The position numbers and the translations under genes are program-made. The notes below the pieces were generated by a model. It did no database searches. It saw only the letters and a program-made list of their open reading frames with translations, and was not told the DNA's origin. 64,000 nucleotides of DNA from Acidicapsa acidisoli (GTDB lineage: Bacteria > Acidobacteriota > Terriglobia > Terriglobales > Acidobacteriaceae), in contig NZ_JAGSYI010000003.1 of assembly GCF_025685625.1 (NCBI RefSeq), forward strand, positions 62,001 to 126,000, given 5' to 3'. Below, piece after piece: positions 26,473 through 34,211 of this stretch; position 1 is the first letter of the stretch, and each line of letters begins with the position of its first letter.

Positions 26473-27333
26473 CTAGCGTCGAAGCCATACAACCGACTCA
26501 GAGGGAAATTCCTTCTCGACTGTCACGGTCGGAATACCCTCGGCCGAAATATCACAGCGAAAATTGATGGGCTTGAATTCCCAACGATGGTGCGTGGGGC
26601 CGCTTCGCGTATGAAGATTGGGGTAATCTTTGACATTAATGCCGTCGACATCTCTGTTTTCGCCGGGTTGCCAGAGTTTTGTGACCATCAGTTCTTCAGC
26701 CGCGTGTATGACGTGGTCATTCCCGCCGCGAAAGGTGATCCATTCCTGCTGGGAGGGAAGTTGCGGCAACCCCGTTCCGTAATTGCCATTGATCCCGAAT
26801 TGGTCCAATCCTAAGCCCGAGCTACGATTGAATCGGATACCAGGAAATTTGGCAAGCACAGTGCCGACGTTCTTCAGGCCAAGGAAAAAGCGGCGGACGG
26901 GGACCTGAGTATAAACATCCGGGCCGATCTTATCGATTTCCAGATACAGTTGCAGCTCAGGCTTTCCTACAAGCGTGGAAGTCCCAGCGGTTCTTCCGAG
27001 GGAATAGCGGGCATGGTCCTCTGCGGTCAACTTCCATGCTCGCAGAAGCGATTCAGTGAATCTCGTCATATCGCTGTCGATAAGCTTGCCACAGTTTTGG
27101 CATAGCCAGATGCCGTTATCGATGCTGCTGCGCATGGCGGGCGTGAGAGCCGCATCAAATCGCGGGCCTCCCAGAGATGCTCCGGTGATATGAGCCGCTA
27201 CTCCAAGATTGACGGTGCCCTCGGGATCATCCTGCGGTCCAGATGTAAGAGCGCGGCACTCAGGGTTGGAGCAGAGGTGGCCTACCCTGGCCGCTAGGTT
27301 GCGTTTTATTTCTGCGGTGAAATCGTCTCGCAT
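26473..27333 (-). CDS. HNH nuclease paired with TIR-4
   Basis: A 286-residue protein. Residues 1-110 hold an HNH domain of the kind fused to SAVED in CBASS Cap5 proteins: C21 and C26 (CSNPEC), H48 (AAHITGA), GGPRFD, N73 (DNGIWLC), C78 and C81. In place of SAVED, residues 120-286 form an unassigned beta-rich domain. It overlaps the preceding phage gene by 74 bp and lies directly before TIR-4. It probably degrades DNA on activation; whether the TIR product or another signal activates it is unknown. Confidence 0.8.
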   Translation of the reverse strand: MRDDFTAEIKRNLAARVGHLCSNPECRALTSGPQDDPEGTVNLGVAAHITGASLGGPRFDAALTPAMRSSIDNGIWLCQNCGKLIDSDMTRFTESLLRAWKLTAEDHARYSLGRTAGTSTLVGKPELQLYLEIDKIGPDVYTQVPVRRFFLGLKNVGTVLAKFPGIRFNRSSGLGLDQFGINGNYGTGLPQLPSQQEWITFRGGNDHVIHAAEELMVTKLWQPGENRDVDGINVKDYPNLHTRSGPTHHRWEFKPINFRCDISAEGIPTVTVEKEFPSESVVWLRR

Positions 27334-27766
27334 CTTTTACAGACATCATAACCGCTGGCCCCTTTGTCCGGTGTTCTATCCATTTGCGCTGCGGAAACCA
27401 GTGGCGTTCGTGGTCATCAAACGTTGACCCCACTTCTCTGCAACGCCAGTTCCACGCGCGCATGATGTCGTTCATGCCGCCCATGGGTTCCACAACTACA
27501 GGGCGTAGGCCAGCCTTGAGAATGCCGTTAATCATACGCGAGAATGCCCCGTTGCATGGCTCCTTGGCGTAGATCGCCACAATTCTTACTTCGCGGCCTT
27601 TCTGCGTTATAACAATGTCATCGGGCCAGTCTCCGGACGGCAGCCAAGGGACGCTCCCAGGCGTCACCGCGACATAGCCTTTTCGGGCTTCGCCTTCACA
27701 TAGGCAGGCATACGCGCCTTTATCCATCGCGTGCTCGACAGCCGCAATAAGTTCACCGATGGTCAT
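27260..27766 (-). CDS. conserved phage hypothetical protein
   Basis: A 168-residue alpha/beta protein. Features include CLCEGEARKGYVAV, then GLRPVVVEPMGGMNDIMRAWNWR and a VGSTFDDHERHWFP box. The latter resembles small acyltransferase-like phage proteins, but I see no proof. Its 3' end overlaps the HNH gene by 74 bp, an unusually long overlap that may mark where the HNH-TIR cargo was inserted. Confidence 0.6.
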   Translation of the reverse strand: MTIGELIAAVEHAMDKGAYACLCEGEARKGYVAVTPGSVPWLPSGDWPDDIVITQKGREVRIVAIYAKEPCNGAFSRMINGILKAGLRPVVVEPMGGMNDIMRAWNWRCREVGSTFDDHERHWFPQRKWIEHRTKGPAVMMSVKDARRFHRRNKTQPSGQGRPPLLQP

Positions 27767-27769
27767 GAG

Positions 27770-27952
27770 CTATGTATCCCTCGGAGAGTGTTGTTTGCCC
27801 AAGACTTGCAGGATGTAGTTAGCGACCTTCTCCGCATCCTCAGTGTCCAAATAAAGGCTTTCCTCGCCCCAGTTGTATTCAATATCGAAAGTGCCATTGG
27901 TTTTGCGACCTATGCGTAATCCGACACTTAAATCTGTCATTTTGTAAGCCAT
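27770..27952 (-). CDS. small hypothetical phage protein
   Basis: A 60-residue acidic protein (GRKTNGTFDIEYNWGEESLYLDTEDAEKV could be cut into a beta hairpin and a helix). Four bases separate its stop from the next start. No recognised family. Confidence 0.5.
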   Translation of the reverse strand: MAYKMTDLSVGLRIGRKTNGTFDIEYNWGEESLYLDTEDAEKVANYILQVLGKQHSPRDT

Positions 27953-27976
27953 ATCAATTACCGGTCATTTACTCCG

Positions 27977-28279
27977 TTACACCCTCAACTCCTGCTGTGT
28001 TGCTTCGCTCCTCCGGCGCACAGATGCCCGCAGCTGTGATTCCTGTTCTCGCTTCCACGCTCTGCGCCGCGCGAGAATAGCCTTAACCTCTGAATGCAGC
28101 AGGATCTTGCCCGTTTCTAGGTAGTGGTCAACGGCAAACTCCGCCGCCGCTTGAGATTGATATCTTTCAGCGCCCATGGGCCGATACTCCGGCTTCACCT
28201 TTGCCTTGCGGCTTAGGCTCCAGAAGCGAACCTCGTTGCCGGGTAGTAGGGTGACGGAGAATTGCGGCTTTGCCGTCAT
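27977..28279 (-). CDS. small basic phage protein
   Basis: A 100-residue protein with a beta-rich N-terminus (FSVTLLPGNEVRFWSLSR) and an Arg/Gln-rich helical C-terminus. Its ATG overlaps the stop of the gene at 28276. Function unknown. Confidence 0.55.
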   Translation of the reverse strand: MTAKPQFSVTLLPGNEVRFWSLSRKAKVKPEYRPMGAERYQSQAAAEFAVDHYLETGKILLHSEVKAILARRRAWKREQESQLRASVRRRSEATQQELRV

Positions 28280-28503
28280 GGTGTCCTCCTGAAATTCGCA
28301 GGGTGGCGCTGATCCTTATGTGCCTGCAGCCTGTCGTCGGCATCGTGGCACTGGTAAACGCGCTCAACGCCATATCTGCGGCGCAGGTCTTCCCAATCGG
28401 CGTCATTGCCGTGGTAGATGGTCCACATGAGATCACCGATGAATTTGCCCTTCTGATGGGCATGGAAATCGTTGTTTATCTCGATGGCGGTGCGGATGCT
28501 CAT
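28276..28503 (-). CDS. small phage protein
   Basis: A 75-residue protein with WTIYHGNDADWEDLRRRYG in the centre, linked by ATGA overlaps to the zinc-ribbon microprotein before it and to the basic protein after it. No known domain. Confidence 0.55.
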   Translation of the reverse strand: MSIRTAIEINNDFHAHQKGKFIGDLMWTIYHGNDADWEDLRRRYGVERVYQCHDADDRLQAHKDQRHPANFRRTP

Positions 28504-28610
28504 GCTCGCGCTGCTTTCTTCTCAGATAGGAAGCCACAGCGACGGCATTTCTTCCGGCCGCCCTTGCCCTTCCTGATATTCGTCCGCCCGCATTTTCTAC
28601 ATGTCGCCAT
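28500..28610 (-). CDS. 36-residue zinc-ribbon microprotein
   Basis: ATG at 28610 with GGAAG six bases upstream; the TGA stop overlaps the next gene's ATG. The product has CRKCG near residue 4 and CRRCG near residue 22, a four-Cys zinc ribbon with a Lys/Arg-rich loop between. It resembles minimal nucleic-acid-binding ribbons. Short enough to be missed by usual gene-length cut-offs. Confidence 0.75.
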   Translation of the reverse strand: MATCRKCGRTNIRKGKGGRKKCRRCGFLSEKKAARA

Positions 28611-28790
28611 AATTTCTTCCTATAATTCCCCTGCAATCAGGGAATGACCTACGCCCTCAAGCTTCACGGTCATCCCCTAAGAGCAGTCGTCCGGCCGGGC
28701 CGGGCGTCTCGATTCGCTTCTATCAGCGAATCGAGGGTGTCCACATCTGTGAAGTCAAGGGCACCAGAGCCGGGACACCAATCCGATTCA

Positions 28791-30044
28791 TTAAGCGGCA
28801 GATGCTGCGTTTTCCGCCGTTTTAGCTGTGATTGGTTTGCCGAATAGACCTCGCTTCTCAGTAGTAGCTGCAGCGCTCTCTGCTGGAGCCGCCGGCGTCT
28901 TCTCAGGCTCCTTCGGAGGATTGTTCTGAGCTGCAGCCGCCTTATCTGCGGGCTTGAAGTCCGGAATGCTGTCGTCGATACCCTGATTCGAGTACCGCGA
29001 CGGCTTGCCCTCCAGTTCGCGATGCATGGTGTCGTAACCCTGCCGCACGGCTTCGGCGGACAAGACCTCCTCCAACTCCTTCCACGTGGCGTTGAAGTGG
29101 TCCTTGATGAGTTTGATCTTGCGCTGTTTGTCGATGGCCGCTTGTCCGGGTACGTGCATGACAAGCAGGTTCTGGATCTCTTCGAGCACGATTTCTTTTT
29201 GGAGCTTCTCCTTCTGCCAATCGGGCTTGCCCGTCTGCTGGTCGAAAAGTTTGGCGCTGTTGCGCGATGCGTCGACGCCGACATGCTGACCGCCAATGTT
29301 GAGGAGCTCAATATGCGGCAGGAAGACCTTGAAGCCGGGGTTGATGAATTCGCGGCCATCGAGGATGGTGGAGCGGTCCTTCACCACATAACCCTTGCGT
29401 ATGGTGAGTTTTTTCTTCCGTTCCAATGACTTCTCGGCGATCATCTCGACCAGAAGTGACGGCTCGTAGCCCATCTCGCTTTCAGCTTTCATCTTGGTGC
29501 CGGTAGAGATCAGCTCTTTCTTGCCGCCGTCCTCTTTCTCCTGGTACTCATATGTGTTGCCGGCGCGGCCGCACAGGATGATGTGGGCCTTGCTGTTGAG
29601 ATAAGACTCCGTGAACTGTGCCCACATCGGCTTAATGGCACCGTAATCCTGAAACTCCAAGCGATTGTCTTTGCGCTTGCGCTGGCGGGCAAAGGTGAGG
29701 CAAAGCTCAATCCAGAAGTGGGTGATGCTGTCGACGATTAGAATTGCTTGTTCCTTCTCGGCATCCGCAACCGCCTGCTTCAAATCGGAGAATGAGCGCG
29801 TGCAGATCGAAATGAATTCGACGCCGGCCTGGTCGAACCAAGGCTTTGCCCATGTCGATCCCGTCTCGGTGTCGAGAAAGAAAACAGGAGGCAGCGCGCC
29901 GCCCTTTTCTTTCACGTATTCGGCGAGTCCGATTGCAACCTTGGAGCCGGTGTAGGTCTTGCCCGTACCGGCGTTGCCATAAATACCCATCTTCAGGTAG
30001 GCCTGGTTGGGTTTCAGGGGTGAGTTTCTATCAAAAAGTGACAT
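28791..30044 (-). CDS. phage RecA-like ATPase (AAA, Sak4-like)
   Basis: A 417-residue protein. The Walker A GNAGTGKT is at residues 23-30; a Walker B-like AILIVDSITHFW follows near residue 105, then a FARQRKR and HIILCGRAG segment typical of phage single-strand-annealing or recombination ATPases of the Sak4/AAA_24 group. The last 80 residues are Pro/Ala-rich and probably disordered. It lies 12 bp after the SF1 helicase gene, so the two likely act together in replication or recombination. Confidence 0.8.
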   Translation of the reverse strand: MSLFDRNSPLKPNQAYLKMGIYGNAGTGKTYTGSKVAIGLAEYVKEKGGALPPVFFLDTETGSTWAKPWFDQAGVEFISICTRSFSDLKQAVADAEKEQAILIVDSITHFWIELCLTFARQRKRKDNRLEFQDYGAIKPMWAQFTESYLNSKAHIILCGRAGNTYEYQEKEDGGKKELISTGTKMKAESEMGYEPSLLVEMIAEKSLERKKKLTIRKGYVVKDRSTILDGREFINPGFKVFLPHIELLNIGGQHVGVDASRNSAKLFDQQTGKPDWQKEKLQKEIVLEEIQNLLVMHVPGQAAIDKQRKIKLIKDHFNATWKELEEVLSAEAVRQGYDTMHRELEGKPSRYSNQGIDDSIPDFKPADKAAAAQNNPPKEPEKTPAAPAESAAATTEKRGLFGKPITAKTAENAASAA

Positions 30045-30055
30045 AGTGGACGCTC

Positions 30056-31198
30056 CTATTGACGCGTTAAAAGGGTGAGCCCGTTTTCGGCACGGGTTAA
30101 GGCCGTGTACAACCAGTGATTGCGGTGCTCCCGGAAGGAGCCGCTATCGTCGATAATGGTGACGTGATCCCAACTCGACCCCTGCGCTTTATGGCAGGTG
30201 ATGGCATATCCCCAGTCGAACTCGTCAAATCGCATTCCCGGAACTTCAAGGCGCTTGGCTTCGCCAAACATGAAGTGGTTATCGAAATGAAAAGGATCGA
30301 TGGTGATGCTGGTCTTGGGATCATGTACGTCATCCAACTTGACATCCACTTCCCACGCGCCGTGCGCGCCTTTGTAATCTGATTTCAGGTCGTTAAGAGT
30401 ACCCATCGCGCCATTGAAGAGGCCTTCGCGACGGTTGTTCTTGCAGCAGATAAGGCGCTCGCCAACATTAGGTCGGCGCCCTTCATGCCCACGTAACGTG
30501 CGGATGCGCTGCGTATAGGTCCAACGGACGCGATTAAGGCCGCATATCAGCTGCGTATCCTCGCGATACACCAACGACTGTGTCTCCTTGGTCAGCGGCA
30601 GGACCTTGACGCGACCAATTTCGTAATGACTCGGCAAACGTTCGCCTTGGCGGGCAAGTGTTGCAAGATGGAGTATCGGGCTATCCAGATTCTGCCGATG
30701 AATCTCGCGGAGAAAGACATCGGGTTGACGGTTGGTAAAAGCACCCTGTCCCCTTACTGGCGGCAGCTGACCGGGGTCACCCATGATGAGGATCTTCTTT
30801 CCGAAAGAGCGCAGATCCTTGGCCATATCCTCCCCGACCATGCTGCACTCGTCGAGCACGATCAATTCGGCCTTTGCGGCGTCACTCTCTTCGGAAAGGG
30901 AGAACGAAAGCGCGCCTGTCTTTTCATCCACCGTGGGCGAATAGATCAGGCTATGTATCGTCTGCGCCTTCTCGACGCCTTTGCGGCGGAGAACAGATGC
31001 TGCTTTTCCGGTATACGCGGCCGTGCGGACTTTCGTGATGCCATATTTGTCCTTGAGCTCATCGATAGCTATGTTTGCAATCGTGGATTTGCCCACGCCT
31101 GCGTAGCCAGCAAGGTAGAACTCCTGGTGCTTCGTGCCGTACCACTTGACGATGGCCTTTATCGCTGCGCACTGTTCGGCTGACGGAGATATTTTCAT
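30056..31198 (-). CDS. SF1 (RecD/Dda-like) DNA helicase
   Basis: A 380-residue protein. Motif I GYAGVGKST is at 31-39, motif Ia-like AAYTGKAA follows, then motif II LDECSM near 114, motif III GDPGQLPPV, and a C-terminal UvrD-like ending with AITCHKAQGSSWDHV and LYTALTRA. This is the compact Dda/RecD2 layout of phage 5'-3' helicases. ATGA overlap with the preceding gene. Confidence 0.9.
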   Translation of the reverse strand: MKISPSAEQCAAIKAIVKWYGTKHQEFYLAGYAGVGKSTIANIAIDELKDKYGITKVRTAAYTGKAASVLRRKGVEKAQTIHSLIYSPTVDEKTGALSFSLSEESDAAKAELIVLDECSMVGEDMAKDLRSFGKKILIMGDPGQLPPVRGQGAFTNRQPDVFLREIHRQNLDSPILHLATLARQGERLPSHYEIGRVKVLPLTKETQSLVYREDTQLICGLNRVRWTYTQRIRTLRGHEGRRPNVGERLICCKNNRREGLFNGAMGTLNDLKSDYKGAHGAWEVDVKLDDVHDPKTSITIDPFHFDNHFMFGEAKRLEVPGMRFDEFDWGYAITCHKAQGSSWDHVTIIDDSGSFREHRNHWLYTALTRAENGLTLLTRQ

Positions 31199-31512
31199 GG
31201 CGCAGGCCTCCCCATGACGCCGACCAGGTGCACCAGTCCCTTCCGCATGCCCTGCCTCTCTTTCAGCAGCGAAACACGAGTCTCCGCCGCGCTCAGCGCA
31301 TCAATATCGCCACGCGTGGGCGTGTAGGCGTCTGCTGTCATCTCCAGCTCGTAGAGGGCATTCTCCAACGCCCTGTAGCCTGCAGAGGCCCGCTGACGCG
31401 CGTCCATGAACGTGCCGAGGTAGACCACCCTCTCGCGGGCAGCGAGCTCACGGCGCGCCTCTTTCAGGCATGCGTCGAAGCCGGTCCAGAAGTTGTCGGG
31501 GTCCTTGCTCAT
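31195..31512 (-). CDS. small helical phage protein
   Basis: A 105-residue protein from the ATG that overlaps the upstream stop (MSKDPDNFWTGFDACL). Heavily helical; may form a coiled coil around ALENALYELEM. Couples to the helicase gene by ATGA. Function unknown. Confidence 0.6.
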   Translation of the reverse strand: MSKDPDNFWTGFDACLKEARRELAARERVVYLGTFMDARQRASAGYRALENALYELEMTADAYTPTRGDIDALSAAETRVSLLKERQGMRKGLVHLVGVMGRPAP

Positions 31513-31763
31513 CTCGCCATCGCCTCCCTGCAAATCTTCAGAGGCATGCCCTCTACCCGGAAAAGTGATTCCGCCGCGGCGCTTATGTACGCCTTCGTGC
31601 CGATGAACTGCAGGCCGATCCCCTCGATGCCGTCCTTGCCGAGATCTTCCTTGATGGCGATGCGGTCAATCTCATTGAAATCGGCGTTGGCCATGAGCTG
31701 CTTGCCCTGGGGCTTCCAGTCAAATCCGGCCAAGAGCCGCAATGCGTTGTCTTCTGCCGTCAT
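31509..31763 (-). CDS. small phage protein
   Basis: An 84-residue acidic alpha/beta protein with NADFNEIDRIAIKEDLG in the middle, in the overlapping early-gene string. No recognised domain. Confidence 0.55.
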   Translation of the reverse strand: MTAEDNALRLLAGFDWKPQGKQLMANADFNEIDRIAIKEDLGKDGIEGIGLQFIGTKAYISAAAESLFRVEGMPLKICREAMAR

Positions 31764-31969
31764 TGGAATACTGAATGAAAAAGTGGATCGAGAAGGCGGG
31801 TAGAGAGGGGTCCCACAACGACAAGTCCCCAGTAGAAGCCGTCGCGGAACTCATCTTCACCAAAGAACTTCCTCGTGAGCCAGAGCAATACCGGCATGAA
31901 CAGGCACATGATCAGCGCAGTGATGCAGGCTGATAGTGCCGCCGAGGGATGGTCGACGGGAACTCTCAT
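31760..31969 (-). CDS. small membrane protein
   Basis: A 69-residue protein with two hydrophobic stretches (about residues 10-32 and 45-60) around a charged FGEDEFRDG loop. ATGA overlaps on both sides. Role unknown. Confidence 0.55.
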   Translation of the reverse strand: MRVPVDHPSAALSACITALIMCLFMPVLLWLTRKFFGEDEFRDGFYWGLVVVGPLSTRLLDPLFHSVFQ

Positions 31970-32325
31970 GCTGGCTCTCCCTGATAAGCACGTTTGCGAG
32001 CGTAATCGACAAGGTGACGTCGCTCCGCCGGGTCAGCGATGCGTGCGACATAGCGGGCGGCGAGGTAGGCGTCGTGCTGTGCTTCAGAAGGTTCGGTCGC
32101 GGAAGTACCAGCACGCTCATATATCTCGCTCACGGTGACACCGAAGAGTTGGGCAAGTTGCGCAATTTGAAAGGCGGAAAAGGCGTTGGTGCCACACTCA
32201 CTTTTCTGGATCTGCTGGTAGCTGACGGAAATGGCCTCGGCCAGGAACAGCTGTGTATAGCCATGCTGCTTGCGGAGGGATTTTATCTCTGCACTGATGG
32301 CCTTATTGAATTCTGCTGGCGTCAT
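31966..32325 (-). CDS. XRE-family regulator in the early operon
   Basis: A 119-residue protein. Residues 8-68 are an XRE helix-turn-helix (IKSLRKQHGYTQLFLAEAI, then YQQIQKSECG, then LAQLFGVTVSEIYE). The C-terminal 45 residues form a helical tail. Co-translated with neighbours. It may modulate early transcription. Confidence 0.85.
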   Translation of the reverse strand: MTPAEFNKAISAEIKSLRKQHGYTQLFLAEAISVSYQQIQKSECGTNAFSAFQIAQLAQLFGVTVSEIYERAGTSATEPSEAQHDAYLAARYVARIADPAERRHLVDYARKRAYQGEPA

Positions 32326-32522
32326 GAGCGCTCACTCCTTGGGTCATATGCTTGTTTAAGCTCAAACTTCACGTAGAAGGCGAAGCCAGCGATATACGGC
32401 ACCGCAGCCCACCACGGAGATATGCCGAGTCGGTTGCAGGCCTCGACAGCGCCGTAGAATGCAGCCAGCAAGGCTGCCATAGCGGCGTTTACCACGACCA
32501 TGTATTTGATGAAGGGGATCAT
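32322..32522 (-). CDS. small membrane protein
   Basis: A 66-residue protein from the ATG that overlaps the upstream stop. It has a hydrophobic N-terminal helix (YMVVVNAAMAALLAAFYGA) and a second one (WWAAVPYIAGFAFYV) before a short charged end. No family recognised. Confidence 0.55.
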   Translation of the reverse strand: MIPFIKYMVVVNAAMAALLAAFYGAVEACNRLGISPWWAAVPYIAGFAFYVKFELKQAYDPRSERS

Positions 32523-32674
32523 TGGGCACCTCCATGAGCCAACAGATTCATTGCAAGAGCTTCTCCGCCGATGAAGCAAAGCGCGAACAACGCTGCGGCA
32601 ACGGCACAGAAACCGAGCACGAAGATGCACCATGCGGGGCTGAAGCGGACGAGGCTTACGGTTAGGGTGTTCAT
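32519..32674 (-). CDS. small membrane protein
   Basis: A 51-residue protein with one long hydrophobic segment (WCIFVLGFCAVAAALFALCF). The start is supported by GGAGGGG seven bases upstream and a TGATG junction with the gene before. Confidence 0.55.
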   Translation of the reverse strand: MNTLTVSLVRFSPAWCIFVLGFCAVAAALFALCFIGGEALAMNLLAHGGAQ

Positions 32675-32805
32675 CAGATTCCCCTCCATGCGACATAGGT
32701 GCCGATGATGATGACCGGAAGAATGAAGGCGCAGGCGGCGCCGATGACGGACATCCACAGACTCTCAGGTTCGCGGCCCAAGGCCTGATTCATAAGTTTC
32801 TTCAT
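32674..32805 (-). CDS. 43-residue membrane microprotein
   Basis: ATG at 32805 preceded by GGAGGG at seven bases and overlapping the previous stop; the TGA overlaps the next ATG. The peptide is charged at the start (MKKLMNQALGREPESLW) and then has one transmembrane helix (MSVIGAACAFILPVIIIGTY). Confidence 0.65.
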   Translation of the reverse strand: MKKLMNQALGREPESLWMSVIGAACAFILPVIIIGTYVAWRGI

Positions 32806-33317
32806 TGCGCTACCCTCCAGTTGACGCGGTTGATGTAGTAAAGCGGTTCGTAATCAGCCATAGCGGACGCGGGCCGGACGTTCGGGTAGCGGTTGTCGAG
32901 GATGAACGCGCGGCCGCCGTGGCTCACAAGAAGGATGGCGTGGAAGCGACCATCTTTGCGGATACGGACCCCGACGAACTGCATGTCGGCATCGGCAACA
33001 CCGAGGGTGTAGAGGGCTGAGTATTTGGCCACCACGTAGTCGCGGCATTCCCCACCAAGTTGCGAGAATTGCACGGGAGTTTGCCAGATGGCCTCGTGGT
33101 AGTTCGCTTCGTCGTTGGCATACGGAATTCTGTTGATTTCGCGGTTGATTTCATCCAGCTTGGCCTCGAAGTGAGCGATGGGAAGGCTGTGTGTGCGGAT
33201 GGGGTAGGCATTCAAGAGTTGCGTCGCGTAAGTCCAGCCTGTGAGCTGCACGTCCATATCAAATGCGGGGCACGATAGCGGCATGATGACGATGAGGATG
33301 GGAAGGAGCCTACGCAT
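32802..33317 (-). CDS. exported transglutaminase-like cysteine proteinase
   Basis: A 171-residue protein from the ATG with GGGAGAG upstream. It begins with a signal peptide (MRRLLPILIVIMPLSCPAF). The mature part has GGECRDYV (Cys), FHAILLV (His) and FILDNRYP (Asp), the triad of bacterial transglutaminase-like cysteine proteinases (BTLCP, former DUF920). An exported enzyme of this kind in a phage early operon is uncommon; it could modify the cell surface or exclude other phages (inference). Confidence 0.75.
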   Translation of the reverse strand: MRRLLPILIVIMPLSCPAFDMDVQLTGWTYATQLLNAYPIRTHSLPIAHFEAKLDEINREINRIPYANDEANYHEAIWQTPVQFSQLGGECRDYVVAKYSALYTLGVADADMQFVGVRIRKDGRFHAILLVSHGGRAFILDNRYPNVRPASAMADYEPLYYINRVNWRVAQ

Positions 33318-33519
33318 GATGGCTCTCCCGTATGGCGTCAACTTCGTCACAGAACGCACGGTAATCGACGCGGCTTTGCTCAGCCTTCACACGCGCCTCT
33401 ATGGCCCTTACTATGTCACCCTCCATGGAACAGCTGGCCATGATGTTCTGCTTGATGGCTGCGACATCAGGGCCGATGCTGCCGATGGATTGCTGTAAGA
33501 GGGCGATCAGGTCTTGCAT
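33310..33519 (-). CDS. small helical phage protein
   Basis: A 69-residue protein, mostly one long helix (MQDLIALLQQSIGSIGPD, then IVRAIEARVKAEQSRV). It ends with TAG just behind the next start. No recognised family. Confidence 0.55.
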   Translation of the reverse strand: MQDLIALLQQSIGSIGPDVAAIKQNIMASCSMEGDIVRAIEARVKAEQSRVDYRAFCDEVDAIRESHHA

Positions 33520-33747
33520 CTACCGACCCTCCCGCTTGGAAACCGCAGCGTACAGGACCTCTTTCGTGTATTCGCTGCTGACTGGACGCCATGAGCCAGC
33601 GGTGTCGTTGAAGTATTCAGCGGTCACTTTCGCGTAGATGGTCTGGCGGTTCTCATCGACGTTGAAGCGGTATTTGCGTCCCTTGACATTGTGGTCTGAG
33701 ACGATCTCATGCTGCCAGGAAGCGGGTTTGATTTTTGATTTGGCCAT
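33520..33747 (-). CDS. small beta-rich phage protein
   Basis: A 75-residue basic protein with a repeated strand pattern (KYRFNVDENRQTIYAKV). Ends with TAG directly against the next start codon. Function unknown. Confidence 0.55.
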   Translation of the reverse strand: MAKSKIKPASWQHEIVSDHNVKGRKYRFNVDENRQTIYAKVTAEYFNDTAGSWRPVSSEYTKEVLYAAVSKREGR

Positions 33748-33749
33748 GA

Positions 33750-34064
33750 CTATGCGCCCTCCCGCTCAAGGCGTTCCGCTTTCATCTCGTCGATCTGGCG
33801 GTCCACGGCAGCGTCGAAATCTCTCTGCTCGTGCCAAGCCTTGCTGAATTCGCTTGACAGGTCGATCTGGCCGACATCGGTTAGCGTGAATTCATAGGTG
33901 CCAACCGTTTCCTCGGCATCCTCGACCGCTGCCTGACGAGACATGATGACCTCGCCTTCAGACCAGAACTTGTTGCCGGTGGAGAAGACATTGATGAATT
34001 TCGTGGGGGTGGGCTTGGAGGGGGGCTGCATGTGGTGCTCATCTGTAGGTTGATGAGGCACCAT
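33750..34064 (-). CDS. first gene of the leftward early operon
   Basis: About 104 residues if started at the ATG at 34064; ATG at 34031 and TTG at 34091 are alternatives and none has an ideal ribosome-binding site. The middle holds TKFINVFSTGNKFWSEGE; the C-terminus is acidic and helical. Directly upstream are an inverted repeat and an operator-like motif, as expected for the first gene under repressor control. Confidence 0.55.
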   Translation of the reverse strand: MVPHQPTDEHHMQPPSKPTPTKFINVFSTGNKFWSEGEVIMSRQAAVEDAEETVGTYEFTLTDVGQIDLSSEFSKAWHEQRDFDAAVDRQIDEMKAERLEREGA

Positions 34065-34065
34065 A

Positions 34066-34083
34066 GGGAGGAAAAACCCTCCC
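34066..34083. repeat. 6-bp inverted repeat at the early-operon start
   Basis: GGGAGG and CCTCCC separated by six bases, immediately before the ATG at 34064. A hairpin here would occlude the only Shine-Dalgarno-like sequence, so it could set translation of the first early gene. Confidence 0.4.
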
Positions 34084-34096
34084 GTCAACAAAAAAG

Positions 34097-34113
34097 TGGA
34101 GGATTTTTACTCT
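34097..34113. promoter_or_regulatory. candidate repressor operator, early-operon copy
   Basis: TGGAGGATTTTTACTCT matches the sequence at 36136-36152 at 15 of 17 positions. It lies between the leftward early operon and the divergent TIR-5 gene. Confidence 0.5.
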
Positions 34114-34211
34114 TTTGCTCCGCCCTCGGTACCAGGCTCGTTATTCTCGTCAGGTAAAATGGTTGCCTACTGCACTCATGACTGTGTTCGTGACGAGGAG
34201 GAGCACTTAAC

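Noticed and set aside
28670-29359. 229-codon minus-strand open frame inside the RecA-like ATPase gene
   Set aside because: Ser/Arg-rich shadow frame. The last 40 codons past 28790 look slightly protein-like but have no start.
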